64,000 bases of DNA from Pedobacter yulinensis (GCF_003029735.1 NZ_KZ686269.1:1426001-1490000), one strand, 5' to 3'. Positions 33,611 through 42,679 are shown, numbered from the stretch's first letter. Program-made: numbers and translations. The notes: a model not told the origin generated them from the sequence alone.

Positions 33611-33624
33611 ACGAAAACTTTCGT
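33611..33624. promoter_or_regulatory. Palindrome upstream of the TonB receptor
   Basis: ACGAAA-AC-TTTCGT is a perfect 6-bp inverted repeat with a 2-base spacer, 38 bases upstream of the receptor start codon. It is operator-like; the regulator is unknown. Confidence 0.35.
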
Positions 33625-33801
33625 ACCTACGTTACGCCCTGCAAAATTTATTTCGACATAATGCCCCTCGTACTCGACGAACGCCCTGCAGCAAAAGACG
33701 CGCGCAACTGCGGTTTGCCAGTTTCTCCGCCTCTGGCAACGTGGGCCTGCGGCAAACAAAAACAGGCGACTCCGGTTAGATTTACACATATATTCTTTGC
33801 T

Positions 33802-35175
33802 ATGATTTTCCATTCCATTAACCCCGCAACCGGCCGGCAGGTTAAGCGCTACACCGCCCACAGCACTGCACAAACCGGTAAGAGAATTACCCGGGCACAG
33901 CAGTGCTGGCTGCAGTGGCGTGAAACAGCGCTCGCCGACCGGGCGCAGCTTCTGGTTAAACTGGCGCTGGTGCTGGAGCAGCGCAAAGAGGAAATGGCCA
34001 TTCTGATGGCCGTCGAAATGGGAAAACCGCTCAAAGACGGCAGGGCTGAAATAGACAAATGTGCGTCTGTTTGCCGGTATTACGCCGAACACGGCACTTC
34101 GTTTCTTGCAGACCAGGCGGTTGCTACCGCGGCCGCGAGCAGTTATGTCAGTTTTCAGCCAATTGGCCTGGTGCTGGCTATCATGCCCTGGAATTTTCCT
34201 TTCTGGCAGGTTTTCAGGTTCCTGGCGCCTGCGCTGATGGCGGGCAATTGCGGTTTGCTAAAACATGCATCGAACGTACCGGGCTGCGCGCTGGCCATCG
34301 AAAGCCTTGTTGCAGAAGCAGGTTTCCCCGCGGGCGTATTTCAAACCCTGCTGCTTGGCTCGGGGGCTATGAACGATGTGATTGCGCACCCGCTGGTGAA
34401 AGCTGTCACACTGACCGGGAGCACCGAAGCAGGCAGGAAAGTTGCAGAAAAGGCAGGAAGCCTGCTCAAGAAAACGGTGCTCGAACTGGGAGGCAGCGAC
34501 CCCTACCTGGTCCTTGCCGACGCAGATCTCGGGGAGGCAGCTGCAGCCTGCGCATCAAGCAGGCTGATCAACAACGGGCAAAGCTGCATCGCCGCCAAAC
34601 GTTTTATCGTAGCGGCAAGCGTTGAAAAGGATTTTACCGCATTGTTCTGCGCAGAAATGTCCCGGCGAACCACCGGCGACCCCTTCGATCCGGAAACCGA
34701 TCTGGGGCCTATGGCGCGGGCTGACCTGCGCAACGAGCTGCATGAACAGGTACTGCAGAACATACGTGCCGGTGCCAGGTGCCTGACAGGCGGCACGGTT
34801 CCGCAAAAGCAGGGCAACCATGCCTTTTATCAGCCTACCGTACTTTCGGGCGTTAAAAAAGGCATGCCCGCTTTCAGCGAAGAGATCTTCGGCCCGGTCG
34901 CTTCCATTATCCGCGCACGCGACACCCGGCATGCGGTCGAGCTGGCAAATGGCAGCATATTCGGGCTGGGCGCAGCAGTCTTTACGCGCAATGCGGCGCT
35001 GGCCGAGTCATTGGCCCGCAACCAGCTGCAGGCTGGGTCCTGTTTTGTCAATGACCTGGTGCGTTCTGACCCCCGCCTGCCCTTTGGCGGCATTAACCAG
35101 TCAGGCTACGGCCGCGAACTTGGTGAATTTGGCATTCACGAGTTTGTCAACATCAAAACCGTTTACATCAGTTAA
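33802..35175 (+). CDS. NAD(P)-dependent aldehyde dehydrogenase, succinate-semialdehyde-dehydrogenase type
   Basis: 457 residues from ATG 33802, where the family start (MIFHSINPATGRQVKRY) begins; the open frame to 33661 is not coding-like. Glu228 in LELGG and catalytic Cys262 in GQSCIA are present, and PWNFPFWQVFRFLAP is typical. Length and sequence fit the Sad/YneI-type succinate-semialdehyde dehydrogenases of about 460 residues. It oxidises an aldehyde to the acid with NAD(P); the substrate is inferred from family only. Monocistronic. Confidence 0.9.
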   Translation: MIFHSINPATGRQVKRYTAHSTAQTGKRITRAQQCWLQWRETALADRAQLLVKLALVLEQRKEEMAILMAVEMGKPLKDGRAEIDKCASVCRYYAEHGTSFLADQAVATAAASSYVSFQPIGLVLAIMPWNFPFWQVFRFLAPALMAGNCGLLKHASNVPGCALAIESLVAEAGFPAGVFQTLLLGSGAMNDVIAHPLVKAVTLTGSTEAGRKVAEKAGSLLKKTVLELGGSDPYLVLADADLGEAAAACASSRLINNGQSCIAAKRFIVAASVEKDFTALFCAEMSRRTTGDPFDPETDLGPMARADLRNELHEQVLQNIRAGARCLTGGTVPQKQGNHAFYQPTVLSGVKKGMPAFSEEIFGPVASIIRARDTRHAVELANGSIFGLGAAVFTRNAALAESLARNQLQAGSCFVNDLVRSDPRLPFGGINQSGYGRELGEFGIHEFVNIKTVYIS

Positions 35176-35190
35176 GTCCAGACAAATAAC

Positions 35191-35221
35191 TTTGCAGTCC
35201 CGCCGGCAGCGCTTAACTTTG
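35191..35221 (+). promoter_or_regulatory. Promoter of the DinB-GNAT pair
   Basis: TTTG (35191-35194), a 19-base spacer and TAACTTTG (35214-35221) match both elements perfectly. TTTG is itself the end of an upstream TAACTTTG (35187-35194), so the box is duplicated at 27-base spacing. The start codon at 35243 is about 17 bases past the expected start point. Confidence 0.7.
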
Positions 35222-35242
35222 GAAACCTAAAATCACATCCCC

Positions 35243-35746
35243 ATGCAAGAACTGCAACAAAAATTAGCGCACAGTTTCCAGGAGTTATTGATACAGCTCG
35301 ACGGGTTGAGCCAGGACCAGCTGGACACCGTTCCGTTCAGTGGAAGCTGGACCGCCTCACAATTGGGCCAGCACCTGCTTAAGTCTTACCAGGTCCTGTC
35401 GGTGCTGCAGGGCCCATTAAAGCCCACCACACGACCGGCAGATGCGCACGTAACGGAGCTGCGCCGCATGTTCCTGGACCGGGACGTCAAAATGCAGTCG
35501 CCGGCTGAACTTGTTCCCGATGCCCGGCCCATTCCAAAACCTGAACTGACCGGAGCACTGCAAGGCATTACGGCGCAGATTACGCACTTTGCCAAAACCG
35601 AAGACCTGCAGCCCACCTGCCTGGGTTTCGAGCTGCCAGGATTCGGTGCGCTGACCCGACTGGAATGGCTCGCCTTTGTGCAGGTACACACCCAGAGGCA
35701 CATTGGCCAACTTAAACAAATCATCTCCAAAATCTCTGAACAATGA
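35243..35746 (+). CDS. DinB-family metal-dependent protein
   Basis: 167 residues, four-helix bundle. Metal-binding histidines appear in GQHLLKSY (about 33-40) and HTQRHIGQL near the C-terminus, as in DinB/YfiT-type proteins, often thiol transferases or of unknown role. Overlaps the next GNAT gene by 4 bases (ATGA). The promoter is very clear. Confidence 0.88.
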   Translation: MQELQQKLAHSFQELLIQLDGLSQDQLDTVPFSGSWTASQLGQHLLKSYQVLSVLQGPLKPTTRPADAHVTELRRMFLDRDVKMQSPAELVPDARPIPKPELTGALQGITAQITHFAKTEDLQPTCLGFELPGFGALTRLEWLAFVQVHTQRHIGQLKQIISKISEQ

Positions 35747-36213
35747 GCAGTGACCAACAAATTACCATCCGCGAAGCGAAAATAGAAGAACTGCCGCTGC
35801 TGCGCGCTTTTGAACAGGGCATTGTTTCGGCCGAACGCCCTTTTGACCCCACCCTGAAGCCGGGTGCCATAGAATACTACGACCTTGGTGCCATGATCCT
35901 TGCAGAAGATGCCTGTGTGGTGGTGGCCGATGCTGGCGGAAAGCCGGTTGGAGGTGGGTATGCCATTTTAAAAGCAGCCAAGCCCTACCAGCTGTTTGAT
36001 CAGTATGCACACCTGGGTTTTATGTTCGTGGACCCCGGCTTCCGCGGTCGCGGAATTAACCAGCAGGTTATTGAAGCACTCGTGGCCTGGGCACGCGGTC
36101 AAGGCATCAGCGAAGTCCGGTTGGACGTCTATGCGGGAAATGAGCCCGCCATCAGGGCTTATGAAAAAGCTGGATTCAGTCCTCACCTGCTCACCATGCG
36201 CCTGGGAGACTGA
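35743..36213 (+). CDS. GNAT N-acetyltransferase
   Basis: 156 residues. Motif A is FMFVDPGFRGRGINQQVIEALVAWAR (about 95-120) and motif B is DVYAGNEPAIRAYEKAGF. Substrate unknown. It is co-translated with DinB, and its stop codon abuts that of the convergent GH29 gene with no spacer. Confidence 0.9.
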   Translation: MSSDQQITIREAKIEELPLLRAFEQGIVSAERPFDPTLKPGAIEYYDLGAMILAEDACVVVADAGGKPVGGGYAILKAAKPYQLFDQYAHLGFMFVDPGFRGRGINQQVIEALVAWARGQGISEVRLDVYAGNEPAIRAYEKAGFSPHLLTMRLGD

Positions 36214-38034
36214 TCAGAGGTTGTTCTGTATAGCGCCGGTATCCTCGGTGAAAATAGTCGCGGGCCCGTCGAGCAGCAGCGCAACCACCGTCATTTGGGG
36301 ATCGAGCAGTTTGGCAGGAATGTCTATATAAACGATGCCGGGTGTCTTGCTCCAATACAGTTTATTGTATATCTCATGCGGAAGCATGGTACCCTGCCCC
36401 ACGATCCGCACCCGCTGAATCGTATTTTGCAGGCCTTTAACCGCAATGGGGCCTGTGGGCTGCCCCTTTACAAAAAGATACAAGGTACGCTTGTCTGCAG
36501 AAAGGGCCGACTCCCCATCGTAATGTGTAAACGGAAGTCCTTTACCGGTTTTATACAGTGCCTCCGCATGTTTTTTGATCCATGCAGCCAGTTCGTCTTT
36601 TCGGCGCCATTCAAATCCTATCCCGTCAGGCTCCAGCCGTTTTTCAGGAAAAGGATTGTACCCTGCAGCCACTGAGCTGCTCAGGGCTGCGATCTGTTTA
36701 ACCGGTTCTTTTTCTTCCGCTATCTCGACCAGGCTCAGGTTGCCGGGTTTGCGGTCGGCAAAGACCGGGGTGGTATCGAAGCCCAGTTCAACAACAGTGG
36801 CATCGGCATCTTCGGCTGCCGCCGGAACATCGATAGTAAGCTGGGAGCCATTTTTTTTGAAGGTGATTTTACCGGCGTAACCGATTACCCGGGCCGAGCG
36901 CAGCGGTGTTTCGGTCCCATACACGGTCAGCTGACCAATATTGCGGCGGTCAAGGAATAAATAGACTTTTCGGCCGTCTGCAGAACGGGTGGTTTTCCCC
37001 CTGAAATTGTTCTCGGATATGCCTGCCTGGCTGCCGAAGATCGCCTCTCCGTGTTTTTTTGTCCACCGTCCGAGCGCCTTCAGCACACGCACCTGCTCGT
37101 CAGGAATGGTGCCATCGGCCTTTGGCCCGATGTCGAGCAGCAGGTTTCCGCCCATGCTGATGCAATCGATCAGCGTGCGGATAATCATGTTCGGCGTTTT
37201 GTACCTGCGGTCAAATTCCTGGTATCCCCAGGAGTCGTTCATGGTGTAACAGAGTTCCCAGAATTTCGAGGCCGGACGCTTCACAGGTATACCCTGTTCG
37301 GGCGTATCGTAGTCTCCCTGGCTGTTTAAACGGGAATTCAGGATCACCGAAGGATTTTGCTGCAGGAGTTTCGCGCGGATAGCCGGAGCATTCCACTCGG
37401 CTGCATGGTGCTCCCAGTCTCCGTCAAACCAGAACAGGTCGGGCCGATACTGGCTGTTCAGCTCCTCGAGCTGGCTGTTCAGGTAACTCTGAAAACGCTG
37501 CCAGCGTTCTGGCGCGGCAGTCAGCTGGTAACGCTTACGAATGCTTGTAAAAACATCGTAATCCGGATATGACCAGTCAGGCAAAGAAAAATAAAGCCCC
37601 GTTTTGAGGTTTTGCCGCCGAATGGCGTTTACAAAGGGCGTAAGCAGGTCGCGCCGGGCTGCGCTGTGGTTCAGCGTGGTTATGGCACCCATAGCTTTGC
37701 TGTCCCACAAGGATACACCATCATGGTGTTTGGCCGTGATGACCGTATATTTGGCGCCGCTTTCGGCAATCAGCGCAGCCCAGGCCTCAGGATTGTATTG
37801 ATTTGCATGAAAGCCCGTAAGCTGTTTCATGTACGACTCGTGGCTGAGGTAATTATTGAAAAACGACCAGGATTCAGAAACGCCGTTCACCGAATAGATT
37901 CCCCAGTGAATAAAAATGCCCAGTTTGGCGTCGGCAAACCATTTCATCTTATCGGCCTGCTGCGTCTGCCTTGCGCCGGACTGGAACACGATGGTAAAAG
38001 AGAGCGTAAGCAGGAAGCAGTATTTCTTTAACAT
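36214..38034 (-). CDS. Secreted alpha-L-fucosidase, glycoside hydrolase family 29, with duplicated C-terminal module
   Basis: 606 residues from ATG 38034 with a signal peptide (LLTLSFTIVFQSGARQ). The catalytic barrel shows KLGIFIHWGIYSVNG, TAKHHDGVSLWDSK and nucleophile Asp204 in WFDGDW; the acid/base is not certain by eye. After residue 320 two related modules follow: one at 36760-37065 (WTKKHGEAIF to TTPVF) and one at 36250-36582 (WIKKHAEALY to GPATIF). They share a helix, a YLF strand and a beta-strand run. Expected to release fucose; the second module may bind the substrate. Divergent from GH43 at 38164. Confidence 0.92.
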   Translation of the reverse strand: MLKKYCFLLTLSFTIVFQSGARQTQQADKMKWFADAKLGIFIHWGIYSVNGVSESWSFFNNYLSHESYMKQLTGFHANQYNPEAWAALIAESGAKYTVITAKHHDGVSLWDSKAMGAITTLNHSAARRDLLTPFVNAIRRQNLKTGLYFSLPDWSYPDYDVFTSIRKRYQLTAAPERWQRFQSYLNSQLEELNSQYRPDLFWFDGDWEHHAAEWNAPAIRAKLLQQNPSVILNSRLNSQGDYDTPEQGIPVKRPASKFWELCYTMNDSWGYQEFDRRYKTPNMIIRTLIDCISMGGNLLLDIGPKADGTIPDEQVRVLKALGRWTKKHGEAIFGSQAGISENNFRGKTTRSADGRKVYLFLDRRNIGQLTVYGTETPLRSARVIGYAGKITFKKNGSQLTIDVPAAAEDADATVVELGFDTTPVFADRKPGNLSLVEIAEEKEPVKQIAALSSSVAAGYNPFPEKRLEPDGIGFEWRRKDELAAWIKKHAEALYKTGKGLPFTHYDGESALSADKRTLYLFVKGQPTGPIAVKGLQNTIQRVRIVGQGTMLPHEIYNKLYWSKTPGIVYIDIPAKLLDPQMTVVALLLDGPATIFTEDTGAIQNNL

Positions 38035-38061
38035 GCGGTGTGGTTCTGATTTGAGTGGCGG

Positions 38062-38090
38062 TGAAACTACACAGAAAAAAACGGCCGCAA
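38062..38090 (-). promoter_or_regulatory. Promoter of the GH29 gene
   Basis: On the minus strand TTG (38090-38088), 18 bases and TAGTTTCA (38069-38062), two mismatches from the consensus -7 box. Start codon 27 bases past the box. Confidence 0.4.
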
Positions 38091-38133
38091 AAGCAAAATA
38101 CACTTTTTTTAAGCCGTTCTGCGCTTCAGATTG

Positions 38134-38151
38134 TTTAGTCCTTGAACTAAA
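38134..38151. promoter_or_regulatory. Inverted repeat upstream of the cytoplasmic GH43
   Basis: TTTAGT (38134-38139) and ACTAAA (38146-38151), spacer 6, 12 bases before the start codon. A possible operator shared with the divergent GH29 gene. Confidence 0.35.
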
Positions 38152-38163
38152 ATCCTCATCCCC

Positions 38164-39087
38164 ATGGAAGTAACTCAATTAAACGGCAATCCCGTTATCC
38201 GGCACACTTTTACCTGCGATCCGACTGTGATTGAAAGCGGGGGCCGCATCTACCTGTACACCGGACATGACGAAGCTCCGGAAGGCAGCAATGTATACGT
38301 CATGAACCACTGGCTTTGTTTCTCGTCGGCCGACCTGCTGCATTGGGAGGAACACCCCATTCCGCTGCGTGCTACCGACTTTGAATGGGCCAGCGGCGAT
38401 GCGTATGCCTCTAAAGTCATCGCTTACCGGGACCAGTATTACTGGTTCCTTTCGGTTACCAACGCCTCCGGCGGAAAAGCGATTGCCCTTGCCGTAGCCG
38501 ACAGGCCGGAAGGCCCGTTTCGTGATGCGATCGGCGCTCCCCTGGTAGACCAGCAGATGATTCCCGATCAGGACCTGGAACTTGCCAACCTGGACCCAAC
38601 CGTGCTTGTCGACGACGACGGCAAGATTTTCCTGGTGTGGGGAAACGGCGTCTGTTATTTCGCCAGGCTCAGAGCCGACCTGCGCAGCCTCGATGGCCCG
38701 GTAAGCAAGCTGGAACTGCCCGGTTTTCGCGAAGGGGCTCACCTGCACAAGCGCGACGGCTGGTATTACCTCAGTTATGGTTACGGCCAGCCTGAGCGCG
38801 TGGCATACTGCATGTCCCGCAGTTGCGAAGGCCCCTGGGCATTTAAAGGAATTTTGAATGAAGTGGCCGGCAATTGCGAGACCAACCGTCCGGCCATCAT
38901 TGATTTTCAGGGACGCAGCCTATTCTTTTACCACAACGGTGCTCTGGAAACAGGCGGCAGTCACCGGCGGTCTGTATGCCTGGACGCGCTGCACTACAAT
39001 CCCGATGGGACCATACAACGCGTCATCATGACATCTGAAGGACCAAGGGCGTTCGCACCCGTTCCGGCCACGCAGGCAACAAGCTAG
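38164..39087 (+). CDS. Intracellular glycoside hydrolase family 43-like enzyme
   Basis: 307 residues without signal peptide, so cytoplasmic. A five-bladed beta-propeller with DPTV near residue 19, NLDPTVLVDDDG in the middle and REGAHLHKRDGWYYL, giving the Asp/Asp/Glu set of GH43. It probably hydrolyses short arabino- or xylo-oligosaccharides after uptake. A TTTAGT-N6-ACTAAA repeat (38134-38151) lies just upstream. Its stop overlaps the end of the convergent membrane protein gene by 4 bases. Confidence 0.85.
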   Translation: MEVTQLNGNPVIRHTFTCDPTVIESGGRIYLYTGHDEAPEGSNVYVMNHWLCFSSADLLHWEEHPIPLRATDFEWASGDAYASKVIAYRDQYYWFLSVTNASGGKAIALAVADRPEGPFRDAIGAPLVDQQMIPDQDLELANLDPTVLVDDDGKIFLVWGNGVCYFARLRADLRSLDGPVSKLELPGFREGAHLHKRDGWYYLSYGYGQPERVAYCMSRSCEGPWAFKGILNEVAGNCETNRPAIIDFQGRSLFFYHNGALETGGSHRRSVCLDALHYNPDGTIQRVIMTSEGPRAFAPVPATQATS

Positions 39088-39464
39088 GCAGCCCCCTGAA
39101 GGGACCGCAACCCCCTTACCTGTAGAAAGGCCATCAGGGCAACCCAGCCGGCTACTGCCAACACGGCGCCTATGCCCAGACCTGAAAAACTGCTGCCGGC
39201 AAATAAGACGAGCAGCACACTGGCGGCTACCCACAGCAGGTCGAGCATGGTAACGAGCTGAACGAGGCCTGCATGCGTATGTTTACCCGCAGCCGCGAAT
39301 ACCAGGGCTGCAAAGGCAACCAGGAAAATGCCCGTGGCGGTAAACGGGCCGGCTGCTTGCAGGCCGAACAGCCTGGCCGTTTCATTGGAGAATATGATCA
39401 GCAATATGCCGGTAGCTCCCGAGCTGGCGGCGTTTACGAAAAGGGTGTTTTTTAAATTTAACAT
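39084..39464 (-). CDS. Small four-spanning membrane protein of unknown function
   Basis: 126 residues from ATG 39464 (MLNLKNTLFVNAASSGATG...). Four hydrophobic segments at about 12-30, 42-58, 65-82 and 88-108, with a few charged loops. No family recognised. It is divergent from the AraC gene at 39597, which is a plausible regulator, and its 3' end overlaps the GH43 gene by 4 bases. Confidence 0.7.
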   Translation of the reverse strand: MLNLKNTLFVNAASSGATGILLIIFSNETARLFGLQAAGPFTATGIFLVAFAALVFAAAGKHTHAGLVQLVTMLDLLWVAASVLLVLFAGSSFSGLGIGAVLAVAGWVALMAFLQVRGLRSLQGAA

Positions 39465-39582
39465 GGTGTTTTGTTTTTGGTATGATACAAAGTTGCAGCA
39501 GCACGCCGGTTTATAGATTGTCAATTCATGCCAGAAAACAGTTATTTCATGCCATGTTGATACGTTGCTGATGTGTATGGGA

Positions 39583-39590
39583 TATCTTTG
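39583..39590 (+). promoter_or_regulatory. -7 box abutting the AraC start codon
   Basis: TATCTTTG, a perfect -7 box, 6 bases before ATG 39597. No -33 TTG at the standard distance. Confidence 0.4.
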
Positions 39591-39596
39591 CCAGCG

Positions 39597-40622
39597 ATGG
39601 AAGACTATCAGAAAAAATTGGTGCTGGCGCTGACTGCCCAGGGTTCAAGGTACGGTATAGACCCTGCCCGGCTGTTGCTCGGTTCGGGACTCGACATGCG
39701 GACGCTTCAGCAACAGCAAACGCTGCGGCTAACCGCTATGCAAGTCGAAAAGGCCTGGCAGAATGCCGTTACCCTGACGGGCGACCCCCTGTTCGGCCTG
39801 CATTTTGGCGAAAGCATGCAACTGGCCGCACTGGGTGTTGTAGGCCAGCTGATTCAAACCAGCTCGACCGTCCTGGATGCGCTGACCAATGGCGCCGCGC
39901 TGGTACCCCTGCTGTCAGACCTGTTTACGGCACGCCTTGTTAGCGAAGGTAGCCTGATGCAGTTTGAACTGCATACCGATGAAACGCTGGCCAGCCAATA
40001 TCCCCACACCTGCCGGCAGATGGGCGAGTACCTTATGGTCTTTGTACTCCATGAGCTGGACGGGTTGCTGCTGGCGCGGATTGAACCGGCTGCCGTGTGT
40101 TTCCCATACCGGGTAAACGGCCAGGCTGAATACCAGCGCGTGTTTCGCGGAAAAATATTGCCCAAACCAGGACCTTTCCGTATCGCGTTTGAGAAACGCC
40201 TGCTGGAGGCGCCGGTCCTGTCTGCCAACCACGAAATGCAGAACTATTTGCTGCAGCAGGTAAGCCACCTGATGCTTACTGGCGAAAGCAAGGGTGTTTT
40301 GCAGGCAAAGGTCTATAATTACCTGCTTGCCAATTCCTTTTTATATGCACTTACACTCGACGCAGTGGCTGCCAATTTCAACATGAGCGTGCGTACGCTG
40401 CAGCGTAAACTCCGGGAAGAAGGCAGAACATTTGCAGAAATCGTCGAAGCCGTTAGGAAAAACCTGGCTATGCAGTATTTGCAGGCGGCACACCACCCGG
40501 TCAAAGACATCGCCTCGATCCTGGGCTATAACGAGCCAAGCGCATTTCTGAAGGCCTTCAAGCGCTGGACAGGTATGACACCTGCGGCATATCGAAAAAA
40601 GGGCCTGGCCACAGACGGCTGA
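39597..40622 (+). CDS. AraC-family regulator with arabinose-binding-like N-terminal domain (ArgR/OruR type)
   Basis: 341 residues from ATG 39597 (MEDYQKKLVLALTAQGSRYGI...). The first 190 residues match the AraC_arabinose_bd-type domain (LTAMQVEKAWQNAVTLTGDPLFGLHFGE), and the last 90 hold the AraC HTH (MSVRTLQRKLREEG, IASILGYNEPSAFLKAFKRWTGMTPAAYR). Likely controls the divergent membrane protein or the SDR gene at 40770. Confidence 0.9.
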   Translation: MEDYQKKLVLALTAQGSRYGIDPARLLLGSGLDMRTLQQQQTLRLTAMQVEKAWQNAVTLTGDPLFGLHFGESMQLAALGVVGQLIQTSSTVLDALTNGAALVPLLSDLFTARLVSEGSLMQFELHTDETLASQYPHTCRQMGEYLMVFVLHELDGLLLARIEPAAVCFPYRVNGQAEYQRVFRGKILPKPGPFRIAFEKRLLEAPVLSANHEMQNYLLQQVSHLMLTGESKGVLQAKVYNYLLANSFLYALTLDAVAANFNMSVRTLQRKLREEGRTFAEIVEAVRKNLAMQYLQAAHHPVKDIASILGYNEPSAFLKAFKRWTGMTPAAYRKKGLATDG

Positions 40623-40769
40623 GCAGCGCTTTGATTGACTTCCCCGCTGGAAGCGGCCTAACCCATTTACGCCGGGCGCATGCATAAAAGATTTGGCTAC
40701 AACAATCCAGATATTGGATACAGGAACGCGGCCGTGTTGCTGCAAATTTGTATCATCAATTTTTTAGCA

Positions 40770-41627
40770 ATGACAACTCAAGAAAAACAAAACGACAAAG
40801 TATGGTTTATAACCGGCGCATCGAAAGGACTTGGTGCAGAGCTGGTTCAGCGCCTGTTGGCCGAAGGTTACCGGGTAGCGGCAACATCAAGAAAAAAAGA
40901 GGCACTGACAGATGCCGCCGGCAACCATGAAAATTTCCTGCCGCTGGCCATGGACGTGACCAGCCATGCAGATGTAAAAGCGGCTATTGAACGTGTGCTC
41001 GAACGGTTCGGACGGCTGGACGTGATTGTCAACAATGCCGGCTACAGCCAGATCGGCACCCTGGAAGAGCTGAGCGATGAAGAGGTCAGGAAAAATTTCG
41101 ACGTAAACGTATTCGGGCCGCTGCACGTGATCCGCAATGCGGCCCCTTACCTGCGGCAGCAGCGCTCGGGCCACATTTTCAACATTGCCTCAATTGGAGG
41201 TTTCGTTGGTAATTTCCCAGCCTTTGGCATCTATTGCTCGACCAAGTTTGCCATGGCCGGCTATACCGAAGCCCTGGCAGAAGAAATGCGTCCGTTTGGC
41301 ATTCATACCACGCTGGTGTATCCCGGATATTTCAGGACCAACTTTCTGGCTAAAGATTCGGCCATGGTCCCTGCCAATCCGATAGCTGAGTATGTCAACG
41401 CCCGCGAGGTCGAGGCGCAGCACCTGAATGAGATCAACAGCAACCAGCCGAATGACCCGAAAAAGGCAGCGGAAGTGTTTATTGAACTCAGCAAGCAGGC
41501 AGCTCCGCCCGTTCATTTCTTTATGGGAGTCGGCGCCTCGCAGTTTGCAAAAGCAAAGATCGCTGTCATTGAGCAGGCACTTGCCGAAAACCTGGAACTT
41601 GCAGAATCCACTGCAATTAGCGAATAA
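40770..41627 (+). CDS. Short-chain dehydrogenase/reductase
   Basis: 285 residues from ATG 40770; the earlier in-frame ATG (40680) gives an implausible leader. Classical SDR: TGASKGLG for the cofactor, NNAGYSQ, and YCSTK (Tyr-x3-Lys). Substrate unknown; many AraC-linked SDRs reduce carbonyls under stress. It lies between two AraC genes on the same strand. Confidence 0.9.
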   Translation: MTTQEKQNDKVWFITGASKGLGAELVQRLLAEGYRVAATSRKKEALTDAAGNHENFLPLAMDVTSHADVKAAIERVLERFGRLDVIVNNAGYSQIGTLEELSDEEVRKNFDVNVFGPLHVIRNAAPYLRQQRSGHIFNIASIGGFVGNFPAFGIYCSTKFAMAGYTEALAEEMRPFGIHTTLVYPGYFRTNFLAKDSAMVPANPIAEYVNAREVEAQHLNEINSNQPNDPKKAAEVFIELSKQAAPPVHFFMGVGASQFAKAKIAVIEQALAENLELAESTAISE

Positions 41628-41679
41628 AGTAACACTGAACACCTGTGCAATGCGGGTGGCCAGACCAGAAAAATTTAGA

Positions 41680-41687
41680 TATCTTTA
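41680..41687 (+). promoter_or_regulatory. -7-like box abutting the AraC start codon
   Basis: TATCTTTA, one base off TAnnTTTG, 4 bases before ATG 41692; no -33 TTG at standard distance. Confidence 0.35.
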
Positions 41688-41691
41688 GAAC

Positions 41692-42606
41692 ATGGCAGAT
41701 ACAATCCGTTTCCGCACGCTGCACGATCTGCACCGCTATTATGGTTTGCCAAAACCCGAGCATCCGCTGATCAGCCTGATCGACTACAGCAAGGTCACCT
41801 ACCCGGCTGATATCAGCGACCTGAAGTGGATGCAGGATTTCTATATGTTCGCGCTGAAGCGCAATGTACAGGCTAAATTCAACTACGGACAGCAGCCTTA
41901 CGATTTTGATTCGGGCGTGCTGTCTTTCTTTGCGCCGCAGCAGTTGCTACGGGTGGAGATTGATCCCGGCATCAATATCTGCCAGTCAGGCTGGCTCTTG
42001 CTGCTGCACCCCGACTTTTTATGGAATACACCGCTGGCCGGCCAGATCAGGAGCTACGACTTTTTCCAGTACAAGGTGAACGAAGCCCTTTTTCTGTCAG
42101 AAAAAGAGGAAGCCGTAATTGCGGGGATCTTTCAAAATATCGAGAAAGAATACCGCTCAAACATGGACCGTTTCAGTCAGTCGCTGATTGTAAACCAGCT
42201 GGAATTTTTGCTCATCCATGCCGACCGCTTTTACAACCGGCAATTCCTGACGCGAAAAATCAGCAACCACCAGGTGCTGCACAAACTCGAGCAGCTGCTG
42301 AATGCCTACTTTTCAGATGATCACCTTGGGGCACAGGGGCTGCCGAGCGTTCAGGGCGTTGCTGACGAGCTGAACATCTCAGCAAACTACCTGAGCACCC
42401 TCCTCAAGGTACTGACGGGACAAAGCACCCAGCAGTTTATTCATGATAAACTTATCGAAAAAGCCAAAGAAAAATTGTCGGCTACTGACCTCTCGGTTGC
42501 CGAAATTGCCTACAGCCTTGGTTTCGAACATTCGCAGTCGTTCAGCAAATTTTTCAAAAGCAAAACCAGCCAGACGCCGGTTGAATTCCGGTCCTATTTT
42601 AACTAA
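41692..42606 (+). CDS. AraC-family transcriptional regulator
   Basis: 304 residues. An N-terminal cupin-like sensor (FDSGVLSFFAPQQLL) is followed by a C-terminal HTH pair (LSTLLKVLTGQSTQQFIHDKLIEKAKEKL and IAYSLGFEHSQSFSKFFKSKTSQTPVEFR). Same strand as the SDR at 40770, 64 bases away, so it may control that gene or its own. Strong hairpin terminator after the stop. Confidence 0.9.
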   Translation: MADTIRFRTLHDLHRYYGLPKPEHPLISLIDYSKVTYPADISDLKWMQDFYMFALKRNVQAKFNYGQQPYDFDSGVLSFFAPQQLLRVEIDPGINICQSGWLLLLHPDFLWNTPLAGQIRSYDFFQYKVNEALFLSEKEEAVIAGIFQNIEKEYRSNMDRFSQSLIVNQLEFLLIHADRFYNRQFLTRKISNHQVLHKLEQLLNAYFSDDHLGAQGLPSVQGVADELNISANYLSTLLKVLTGQSTQQFIHDKLIEKAKEKLSATDLSVAEIAYSLGFEHSQSFSKFFKSKTSQTPVEFRSYFN

Positions 42607-42608
42607 AA

Positions 42609-42642
42609 GCACCGCCTGGCCGACACCAGGCGGCGCTTGTTC
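42609..42642 (+). terminator. Terminator after the AraC gene
   Basis: CCGCCTGG (42612-42619) and CCAGGCGG (42626-42633), extended by GC pairs and followed by TTGTT. Moderate T run. Confidence 0.6.
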
Positions 42643-42679
42643 CGTAACTGGAAACCAACTGGTTCGGGTCTGTTGCCGC

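Noticed and set aside
11254-38034. One fucose PUL formed by GH95 and GH29
   Set aside because: The two genes are 22 kb apart, and neither has a SusC/SusD pair or fucose-catabolic genes next to it.
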